Positions 5,979-12,328 of a stretch of DNA of 12,328 bases are shown one piece after another. Source of the stretch: Oscillospiraceae bacterium (GTDB taxonomy: Bacteria; Bacillota; Clostridia; Oscillospirales; Oscillospiraceae); the NCBI GenBank assembly GCA_902783825.1, contig CACZSJ010000121.1:1-12328 (forward strand), written 5' to 3'. The position numbers and the translations under genes were made by a program. Every line of letters starts with the position of its first letter. Positions within the stretch are counted from its first letter, which is position 1. The notes under the pieces are model-generated. The model saw nothing but the letters and a program-made list of their open reading frames with translations, was not told where the DNA came from and made no database searches.

Positions 5979-6007
5979 AGTGTATACCCGCAGGATTCTT
6001 CTGTCAA
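5979..6007 (-). promoter_or_regulatory. Candidate promoter for the DUF3783 gene, interleaved with the MMPL promoter
   Basis: On the minus strand, a perfect TTGACA (6007-6002) is followed after 17 bases by TACACT (5984-5979). It would start near 5972 and leave a ~70-base leader. The -35 overlaps the MMPL ribosome binding site (AAGGAG, 6006-6011), and the box pair crosses the MMPL start region, so polymerase could not occupy both. The -10 is a fair match only. Confidence 0.4.
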
Positions 6008-6017
6008 GGAGAGAGCT

Positions 6018-8318
6018 ATGAGCCAGCCCAAAACGGAAAAACCGGATATTATGCACAGCCTGGCTGACGCCATTGTGCGCTACCGCTTTGTGATTCTGCT
6101 GCTTTTTGTACTGGCAGGGATCTACTGCGGCCTGTCTCTGGGGCGTGTGCGGGTGAACTCAGATTTGACTTACTTCCTGCCGCCCAGTATGGAGACACGT
6201 CGGGGGCTGACCATCATGGAGGAGGAGTTTGCCACCTATGCTTCCGCTGACGTGATGGTGGCCAATATCACCTACGAAAAGGCGCAGATGCTGGCGGAAG
6301 CCATCCGGGGGCTTGAGGGCGTTTATGAAGTGACGCTGGACGATACGCCCAGCCATTACAACAAGTCCGCGGCGCTGCTGTCGCTTGCCTTCGACCGGGA
6401 GGCTTCTGACCCCGGGGTGGACGCCGCCATGGAGCGGATCCGGGAAATCCTCTCTCCCTATGATACCTACATCTACAGCGGCGGCATCGCCCAAAACTAT
6501 TTCAAGCAGCTGGCTGAAGAGATGGTGCTTGTGCTGCTGCTGGCGACGGTGGTGATCGTGGCCATTTTGCTCTTCACCTCCCGCAGCTATTTTGAGGTTG
6601 TCATTTTTGGCCTGGTCTTTATCATGGCGGCCCTGCTGAACATGGGCACCAACTTCTGGCTGGGAGAAATCTCCACCATTTCCAACTCTATCGCCGTGAT
6701 CATGCAGTTGGCCCTGGCTATCGATTACGCCATCATCTTCAGCCATCGCTATCAGGACGAGGCCCTGATCCATGAGACGGCGCGGCAGGCGCTGGTGGCG
6801 GCTCTGTCGAAAGCCATCATTGAGATCTCCTCCTCCAGCCTTACGACCATTTCCGGGCTGGTGGCTCTGATGCTGATGCAGTTTCGGCTGGGTTACGATC
6901 TGGGGATGGTGCTGGCCAAGGGAATCGTGTGCAGTCTGATTACCGTTTTTTTGCTGATGCCGGGGCTGATCATGTTTTTCCCCAAGGCACTGCACCGTAC
7001 GGCGCACAGGAGCCTGATTCCGAACATTCTGCCCTGGGGCCGTTTCCTGATGCGCTCCCACTATCTGTTTGTCTGGCTCTTTCTGCTGTTGGTGCCCCTG
7101 GCCATTCTGCTGTCCGGCAGGACCCGCTATGCCTTCAACGACAGTTCGGTGACGGAGCTGGTGTATTCGGAGAATCGGGCCGCCATGCACAAAATCATCG
7201 ACACCTTTGAGAATTCCACGCAAATCGCGGTGCTGGTGCCCCGGGAGGATTTTGAAAAAGAGAAAACCGTGCTGCGGCAGGGGGAGGCTCTGGAGGGCAT
7301 CCGCTCTGTCACGGGTCTGGCCAATGTGCCCATTGACGAAGGGCATGTGCTGACCGACCTCTATACCGCGCGGATGTTTGCCATGCTGGCGGATATCGAT
7401 CTGGAGCAGGCCCGGCTGCTGTATCAGGCTTACGGTGTGCAGCACGAGGAATACCAGGCGATTTTCGGAGATGTGGAGCATTACGAAGTTCCGCTGGTGG
7501 ATATGTTCCTATTCGCCTTTGAAGTGATTGACCACGGCGTTATCAGCCTGGATGAAGAGGCCATGGATCGGATCGGAAGCCTGCGCAGGATGCTGGAGAC
7601 GGGGATCGAGCAGCTGCGGGGAGAAAACTGGAACCGGCTGCTATTCAGCAGCTCTCTGCCTGCAGAGGGAGAGGACAGCGTGGCGCTGGTGGAGCGGATA
7701 CGGGCCATCGCGGAGGAGCAGTACGGCCCCGGCAGCGTATTGGTGGTGGGCGACATCACCAGCACCCGGGATCTGCACAGATCCTACACGGGGGATTCCC
7801 GGCTCATCAGCCTGCTGACCATCGCTTTTGTTTTCACGATACTGCTGTGCACCTTCCACACGGTGGTGGGCTCGGCTATTCTGGTCTTTGTGATCCAGGG
7901 GAGCATTTGGATCAATTTCTCCTTCCCCTATCTGGAGCATGCTATGCCCTCCTTCGTGACCCAGATGATTGTGTCTGCCATTCAGATGGGCGCCACCATC
8001 GACTATGCCATCGTGATCATGAACCGCTACCTGGTCATGAAGCAAAGCCTGCCCAAAAAGGAGGCTATGGCGGAGGCGGTGCAGCAGAGCTTTCCCACTG
8101 TGCTGACCTCCGGCTCGATTATGACCATTGCGGGTCTGCTGATTGCCTATCGTATCAGCGACGTGTACGTGGGCCACATCGGTCTGGCGGTGGGCCGGGG
8201 AGCCTTGATTTCGGTGATTCTGGTGCTGAGTGTGCTGCCCCAGCTGCTTGTGCTGCTGGACGGAGCGGTGGAACGCAGCACCTTCCAGATCCAATGGAGG
8301 GGAGGAGACGAAGAGTGA
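6018..8318 (+). CDS. MMPL/RND-superfamily membrane transporter
   Basis: 766 residues with the two-fold repeated MMPL/RND layout. Helix 1 (22-42) is followed by an external domain (~45-160), a five- to six-helix bundle (about 166-322), helix 7 (347-366), a second large external domain (~368-590) and a last bundle (about 594-748). Each half carries the proton-relay IDYAI motif in the expected helix: Asp236-Tyr237 and Asp662-Tyr663, matching the DY pairs of mycobacterial MmpL proteins. These transporters use the proton gradient to move lipids, peptides or other hydrophobic cargo outward. The second external domain has a long helical region (455-565). AAGGAG at 6006-6011 serves ATG 6018. The stop codon overlaps the GTG start of the GLUG gene, so they form one operon. 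Substrate unknown; known Gram-positive MMPL proteins often sit beside exported partner genes. Confidence 0.93.
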   Translation: MSQPKTEKPDIMHSLADAIVRYRFVILLLFVLAGIYCGLSLGRVRVNSDLTYFLPPSMETRRGLTIMEEEFATYASADVMVANITYEKAQMLAEAIRGLEGVYEVTLDDTPSHYNKSAALLSLAFDREASDPGVDAAMERIREILSPYDTYIYSGGIAQNYFKQLAEEMVLVLLLATVVIVAILLFTSRSYFEVVIFGLVFIMAALLNMGTNFWLGEISTISNSIAVIMQLALAIDYAIIFSHRYQDEALIHETARQALVAALSKAIIEISSSSLTTISGLVALMLMQFRLGYDLGMVLAKGIVCSLITVFLLMPGLIMFFPKALHRTAHRSLIPNILPWGRFLMRSHYLFVWLFLLLVPLAILLSGRTRYAFNDSSVTELVYSENRAAMHKIIDTFENSTQIAVLVPREDFEKEKTVLRQGEALEGIRSVTGLANVPIDEGHVLTDLYTARMFAMLADIDLEQARLLYQAYGVQHEEYQAIFGDVEHYEVPLVDMFLFAFEVIDHGVISLDEEAMDRIGSLRRMLETGIEQLRGENWNRLLFSSSLPAEGEDSVALVERIRAIAEEQYGPGSVLVVGDITSTRDLHRSYTGDSRLISLLTIAFVFTILLCTFHTVVGSAILVFVIQGSIWINFSFPYLEHAMPSFVTQMIVSAIQMGATIDYAIVIMNRYLVMKQSLPKKEAMAEAVQQSFPTVLTSGSIMTIAGLLIAYRISDVYVGHIGLAVGRGALISVILVLSVLPQLLVLLDGAVERSTFQIQWRGGDEE

Positions 8319-10912
8319 AGCGCCTGACTGCCATTGTGTTGTGCGTGCTGTTGCTGGCACAGTTGCTTCCCGCCGCCTGGGCGGCGGAGACGCCAGAGGA
8401 GGAGCGCATCGCCACCGTGGAGGAGTTTCTTCATTTTGCAGATGCCTGCGTGCTGGAGAGCTATTCCGTCGGCCGGGTCTTCAGCCTTACGGCGGATATC
8501 GACCTGAGCGACAGCGGATTTGAAGCGATCCCCTATTTTGCCGGAACCCTGAAGGGAAACGGGCACGCGATCCTGGGTCTGCGTTTGACGGGAGAAGGCT
8601 CCCGACAGGGTCTGTTTCGCAGCCTGGGGCCGGACGCCCTGGTGCAGAACCTGATGGTTAGAGGAACGGTGGCGCCCGGCGGGAGTCGCTGCTACGTAGG
8701 CGGCTTGGTGGGGGAAAATCAAGGCACCCTCCAAGGCTGCAGCTTTGAAGGCAGCGTAAGCGGCCTGGACAATGTGGGCGGTTTGGTGGGCGAGAACGCC
8801 GCCAGCGGCCAAATCCGGGACTGCAGTTTCCGCGGCAGCGTGAAAGGCGAGCATCAGGTGGGCGGCGTGGCTGGCTTGAATCGGGGCAGCCTGCAGGGCT
8901 GCACCAACGGCGGCGCGGTCAATGCGGAAAGCGTCGTCCCCAGCGGGGAGTCACGCTTCGATCTGGCCAGTCTGACGGTGGAGGATTTTCTGGATCTGAC
9001 CAATATCGGCGGCATCGTGGGGCAGAACGACGGCCTGGTGTACCGCTGCCGGAACAATGGCGCCGTGGGCTATCCCAACACCGGCTACAATGTGGGCGGT
9101 GTTGCGGGCAAGAGCGGCGGCTATCTGAAGGAATGCAGCAATCATGCCGCGATTCAAGGCCGCCGGGACGTGGGAGGCCTGGTGGGACAGCTGATTCCCT
9201 ATACCGCCTGGGATTTTTCGGAAGGGAAGTTGGATGCCCTGGGCGCCGAGATCCAGGGGATGCATACCCTGCTCAACCAGACCGCGGCGGATGCCCAGGG
9301 GCTTTCTGTGGATGTGATCCAGGCGCTCAATCAAATGACCGACTTTACCGGCCAGGCGGTGGGGGAGCTGGAGAATGTGCTGCAGCGATACCAGGAAAAC
9401 AGCCTGGGGCTATTGGATAGCGTCCAGTTGGATCCGGAAACGGGGCAGCTGATCTATGCGGGCCAGCCGGACTGGCTGGATACCGGCAGGCTCAGCGAGG
9501 CGCTGTACAACATGTACGGCCAATCTGCCGCGCTGGCGGAGAGCGCCGGCGGCAGCGTGGGCAGTCTGGCGGAAGATATCGCCGCTATCAGCAACCAGAT
9601 GGACCGGATTTTCAACAGCCTCTATACCACCGCCGGCGCTCTGCGCAGCGTCACTGGGAAGACTTATGACCTGTCTCTGAGCGAGACTTACCAGCACGAC
9701 GTGGGCGCGGTGGACGCTTGTGAAAACTACGGAGATGTGGCGGCGGACAATCACGCCGGCGGCGTGGCCGGCGGCGTGGCTTTTGAGCTGGCCTTTGACA
9801 TGGAAGATCAGCTCAACACCTCAGAGAGGCTGCTCTCCAACGCCAAAGAATATGTTTTCGCGGCCATTCGGGACTGCGGCAGCTTCGGCGAGATCCGAGC
9901 CAAGCAGGACTATGCAGGCGGCATCGTGGGCGAGATGGACGTGGGCGTGGTGGTCAAGGGCGTGGCCATGGGAACCGTTGCATCCGATAACGGCAGTTAT
10001 GTGGGCGGCGTAGCCGGCAGGAGTCAGGGCACCGTGAGCGACTGCTGGGCCAGAACCGTGCTCAGCGGCAATCGCTATGTGGGCGGCATCGCCGGGCAGA
10101 CGGAGGCCGTTACGGGCTGCCGCGCCTGGACCCAGATCCGGGAAGGCAGGGAGTATCTGGGCGCGGTCGCCGGCTGGGTGGACGGCCAGGCAAAGGACAA
10201 CCTCTATGTGAGCGGGCGACCCGCCGGCGTGGACGACGTGGCGCGGGTAGGCCAGGCCACCCCGGTAGAAGCCCAGGAGCTGCTGGACATGGAAGACGTT
10301 CCGGGGGATTTTGACAGCCTGACGCTGCGCTTTGTGGTGGAGGGCAGAACGATCCAGACGCTGACGCTGCCTTTTGGCGGCAGCGTGTCAGAGCTGCCCC
10401 ATGTGGAGAACAAGGACGAAAAATACTGGAAGTGGGATGAGTTTGACCGGGAGCATATCTATCACAGCATGCGCATAGAAGGCAAGTACTACGCGCCGAA
10501 CACCACCATCGACTCCGGTGAGGAGCCGCCGAAATTCCTGGTGGAGGGTTTGTTCTACCAGGGGCAGCGCCTGCTGGTGGCGGACTATGCGCCGGAATTG
10601 CCGGTAGAAGAGCTGCTGGACGCCTATACCCTGCATGTGGAGGGTTACGAGGGAACGTTGACCGTACGCATGAACCAGAGCGAGGCGGGAACCCTCTATG
10701 CGGCGGCGCCCGGCGGACAGCTGGAAAAGACAGACTGCGAGAGGGATGGCAGCTATGTGGTGTTTCAACTGCACAATGGCGGTTCCTTCGCCTATGTACG
10801 ACCGCAAACGAGATCCGACGGGATCCTGTACGCGGGTTTGGGCGGCGGTCTGCTTGCCGGGATCGCGCTGATCTGGGTGCTCCGTCGAGGCAAGAGCAAA
10901 GAAAGCGAGTGA
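8315..10912 (+). CDS. Exported, membrane-anchored GLUG beta-solenoid protein coupled to the MMPL transporter
   Basis: 865 residues from GTG 8315; GGAGGAG at 8301-8307 and a signal peptide starting right there support this start over longer frames. Signal peptide 1-23 ends in AWA-A. Residues 34-125 form a cap (VEEFLHF..., LTADIDLS). Eleven VGG[LVI][VA]G-type GLUG motifs begin at 128, 154, 182, 231, 260, 286, 481, 534, 563, 589 and 615. Between the sixth and seventh is a ~160-residue helical stretch (about 300-460) rich in heptad-like Leu/Ala. Residues 668-725 (RFVVEGRTIQTLTLPFGG ... YWKWDEFD) resemble an InlB B-repeat/Flg_new domain. A C-terminal membrane helix (835-856) precedes RRGKSKESE, anchoring it outside the cell without sortase. 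GTG overlaps the MMPL stop by 4 bases, so the products are probably made in step and may work together (inference). Confidence 0.88.
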   Translation: MKRLTAIVLCVLLLAQLLPAAWAAETPEEERIATVEEFLHFADACVLESYSVGRVFSLTADIDLSDSGFEAIPYFAGTLKGNGHAILGLRLTGEGSRQGLFRSLGPDALVQNLMVRGTVAPGGSRCYVGGLVGENQGTLQGCSFEGSVSGLDNVGGLVGENAASGQIRDCSFRGSVKGEHQVGGVAGLNRGSLQGCTNGGAVNAESVVPSGESRFDLASLTVEDFLDLTNIGGIVGQNDGLVYRCRNNGAVGYPNTGYNVGGVAGKSGGYLKECSNHAAIQGRRDVGGLVGQLIPYTAWDFSEGKLDALGAEIQGMHTLLNQTAADAQGLSVDVIQALNQMTDFTGQAVGELENVLQRYQENSLGLLDSVQLDPETGQLIYAGQPDWLDTGRLSEALYNMYGQSAALAESAGGSVGSLAEDIAAISNQMDRIFNSLYTTAGALRSVTGKTYDLSLSETYQHDVGAVDACENYGDVAADNHAGGVAGGVAFELAFDMEDQLNTSERLLSNAKEYVFAAIRDCGSFGEIRAKQDYAGGIVGEMDVGVVVKGVAMGTVASDNGSYVGGVAGRSQGTVSDCWARTVLSGNRYVGGIAGQTEAVTGCRAWTQIREGREYLGAVAGWVDGQAKDNLYVSGRPAGVDDVARVGQATPVEAQELLDMEDVPGDFDSLTLRFVVEGRTIQTLTLPFGGSVSELPHVENKDEKYWKWDEFDREHIYHSMRIEGKYYAPNTTIDSGEEPPKFLVEGLFYQGQRLLVADYAPELPVEELLDAYTLHVEGYEGTLTVRMNQSEAGTLYAAAPGGQLEKTDCERDGSYVVFQLHNGGSFAYVRPQTRSDGILYAGLGGGLLAGIALIWVLRRGKSKESE
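8696..10174 (+). repeat. GLUG-motif repeat array with a helical interruption
   Basis: Eleven copies of the GG[LVI][VA]G core, spaced mostly 22-30 residues. Many are followed by C(S/T)..G.V turns (CSFEGSV, CSFRGSV, CTNGGAV, CRNNGAV, CSNHAAI). The array breaks between 9212 and 9694, where the helical insert lies, then resumes with five copies. Confidence 0.85.
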
Positions 10913-10923
10913 CGGGAATGAAA

Positions 10924-10959
10924 CAACCGCGGCGTGACTGTTGTGTCACGCCGCGGTTG
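10924..10959. terminator. Hairpin between the convergent GLUG and beta-helix genes
   Basis: A perfect 15-bp stem (10924-10938 with 10945-10959) closes a 6-base loop. The plus side lacks a clear T tract (GCGCCTTTG). The minus side has TTTCATT. It sits 11 bases past the GLUG stop and 16 before the convergent stop, so a shared terminator is likely, though one of imperfect type. Confidence 0.65.
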
Positions 10960-10975
10960 CGCCTTTGACAAAAGA

Positions 10976-12328
10976 CTACAGCCTGTGGCCTCCGTCGCCC
11001 AGCAGCTTGCCCTGGTATTCAAAATTTGTGCAGTCGTATAGGAGAGCGGTGATGGCGTCGGGCATGTGATGGATGTCAATGTCCCGCATCGTGACCGCGT
11101 CGCACTGATACATGGTGAAGGCGCCGCTGGCGCAGGAGTAGATTTCCGTGTTCTCAATCTCGATTTCGCGGCAGTATTCGGCTCGGATTCCCCACACGCC
11201 GCAGCCGAAAAGGCCGCAGTCGGTGATGTGCAGCTGGCTGACATTCTCAAAGGCCAGAACGTCTCCGGCGCATTCGCCGACCTCCGTATGACCGGCTGTG
11301 AAGGCTTCTAGGCGGATGTTCTCACAGCTGGCGAAGCGCAGCACGTCCGCATAGCGGGGGACGGCCAGAATCTCGGTCTTGTCCTTGCCTTGGCCGACCA
11401 GCCGGAAGTTGGAGACGCCCGAAATGATCAGGCAGGGCCCGTCGTACTGGGTCAGCCAGGAGTAGTAAAGGCTGCCATAGCCGCCGTAGTTGCTGGCTGT
11501 GGATAGATCGAAGCATTCTGCGTCCAGATAGACGGTCCGATCCGGGCCGATGGCGGCCAGGAACTCGTCCACCGTGCTCACATGATACTCGGCACCTCCG
11601 TCGGCGGAGAGATTGCCCACCGGATGGGCGGCTGGACGCGTCTGGGGACCCGAGTACACGGCTTCCTTCCGCTGCATCCGCTCCAGATCAAAGCTGATCA
11701 GATCGTTCCCCTCCCGGTCCCGGGCATAGCCCCGATATTCACCGGGATAGAAGCGGCCTTGGTTGGCGGAAAAGCTGCAGTCCGCCACCGTGGCCGGAAC
11801 ACCGTCAAAAAAGAAAGCGCAGTCGGTGATCTGATTGTCCCGGATTTCACTGCCCAAGAGATACACGTCCTGGGAATAATGGCTTTCAAGAAGGAACTGA
11901 CTGCTGTTATGGACAATTTCGCTGTTGATCACGGCGAAGCCGGTACAGGATACGATCTGGAACAGTTGGAAAGCGGGGCTATCCTCGTCGTTCCATCCGC
12001 AGTCGTGAATCCCGCAGCTGTCCACACGCACGTCGTAGCAGCCGATGGCGGAGACGGCGCCAAAGCTGCACTCGTAGATTTCTGAATCGCGCAGGGTCAG
12101 GTTCTGGCAGTTCTCGGCGCTGACGCCGACGGTGCCACAGCCGTAGAGGGCGCAGCCAGATATGTTCGGGGCCTGGCAGCGCTCAAAGAGCAATACACCC
12201 CCGGCGCAGAAGCCGGGCTCCTGGGTGTGGCCCGCTGTAAGCGTCGTCACCAGAGGATTGACGCAGTCGCGAAAGACCAGCACGTTGGCGTAGCGGGGGA
12301 TGGCGGCCAGGGTGACTTCCCCGACGCC
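10976..12328 (-). CDS. Cysteine-rich right-handed parallel beta-helix protein, N-terminus cut by window edge
   Basis: 450 codons are visible; the frame is open to the right edge (reading GVGEVTLAAIPRYAN before the GTG at 12283), so the true start lies outside. Short strands with CxxxxISxCxLYGCGxxGVxAENC-type steps repeat every ~22 residues, as in pectate-lyase-like beta-helix proteins. Two homologous modules are seen: 1-112 and about 314-425. Each holds [IV]PRYA[ND]V, TAGHT, CAG.VL.FE, L[YF]GCG..G and EIY.C. Between them are a linker (205-250) and a new module start, STVDEFLAAIGPDRTVYLDAE. Cysteines recur at equal places in successive turns. Catalytic residues of a carbohydrate enzyme are not evident, and a signal peptide cannot be judged. 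It could be a surface protein, a polysaccharide-binding or -acting protein, or cytoplasmic. Convergent with the GLUG gene. Confidence 0.8.
   Translation of the reverse strand, partial: GVGEVTLAAIPRYANVLVFRDCVNPLVTTLTAGHTQEPGFCAGGVLLFERCQAPNISGCALYGCGTVGVSAENCQNLTLRDSEIYECSFGAVSAIGCYDVRVDSCGIHDCGWNDEDSPAFQLFQIVSCTGFAVINSEIVHNSSQFLLESHYSQDVYLLGSEIRDNQITDCAFFFDGVPATVADCSFSANQGRFYPGEYRGYARDREGNDLISFDLERMQRKEAVYSGPQTRPAAHPVGNLSADGGAEYHVSTVDEFLAAIGPDRTVYLDAECFDLSTASNYGGYGSLYYSWLTQYDGPCLIISGVSNFRLVGQGKDKTEILAVPRYADVLRFASCENIRLEAFTAGHTEVGECAGDVLAFENVSQLHITDCGLFGCGVWGIRAEYCREIEIENTEIYSCASGAFTMYQCDAVTMRDIDIHHMPDAITALLYDCTNFEYQGKLLGDGGHRL
11054..12328 (-). repeat. Internal duplication of a ~110-residue beta-helix module
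   Basis: The stretch encoded at 12328-11993 and that at about 11389-11054 align with one small gap from PRYA to EIY.C. About 40% of residues are identical by eye, including nearly all glycines and half of the cysteines. The duplication is old, since DNA identity is low. Confidence 0.75.

Noticed and set aside
6159..7481. Minus-strand frame of 440 codons opposite the MMPL gene
   Set aside because: The product is Gln/His/Arg-rich with no domain, as expected from the antisense of hydrophobic membrane-protein codons in GC-rich DNA.
7847..8314. Extension of the GLUG protein frame ~156 codons upstream inside the MMPL gene
   Set aside because: The signal peptide begins at GTG 8315 directly after a good ribosome site; the extension is out-of-frame MMPL sequence rich in Gly/His/Cys.
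10110..10949. Minus-strand frame of 279 codons opposite the end of the GLUG gene
   Set aside because: Arg/Pro/Ser-rich antisense product crossing the intergenic hairpin, with no recognisable domain.

Overview
The window looks like chromosomal DNA from a Gram-positive anaerobe of the Clostridia, probably Oscillospiraceae/Ruminococcaceae-like. This is inferred from the high GC by eye (except the first ~450 bases), strong AGGAGG-type ribosome binding sites, sigma-70/SigA-type promoters, compact rho-independent terminators, and the family mix: DUF3783, DUF937, YgjP-type peptidase, a Gram-positive MMPL transporter, and a GLUG-repeat exported protein. Eleven protein genes fill almost all of it. I see no rRNA, tRNA, CRISPR array, insertion sequence or integrase, and no gene-free stretch longer than 300 bases.

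Left part (1-1853): a small AT-rich gene for a DUF2185/Imm33-type protein, possibly an immunity protein. Its terminator hairpin also carries the -35 box of the next promoter. Two acetyltransferase genes follow: a chloramphenicol-acetyltransferase-like trimeric enzyme and a RimJ/RimL-type GNAT enzyme.

Middle part (1854-5901): a minus-strand gene fuses a DUF937 domain to a lysine-rich, histone-H1-like heptad repeat tail. It is divergent from a four-helix membrane protein that ends in a small Cys/His metal-site module. Next comes a mutY-ygjP pair (adenine glycosylase, then a zinc metallopeptidase) with overlapping reading frames. A convergent DUF3783 gene has its last codons inside the mutY-ygjP terminator.

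Right part (5902-12328): a two-gene operon encodes an MMPL/RND-type membrane transporter and, translationally coupled by a 4-base overlap, a large exported, membrane-anchored GLUG beta-solenoid protein. That protein has an unusual ~160-residue helical insert and a C-terminal InlB-repeat-like domain. A convergent gene, cut by the right edge, encodes a cysteine-rich right-handed beta-helix protein built from two homologous copies of the same module.

The most interesting unit is the MMPL-GLUG pair (6018-10912). A Gram-positive RND-type pump with a dedicated surface-anchored solenoid partner could form an export or envelope-handling system. That function is inference; the sequence shows only the gene coupling and the domain layout.
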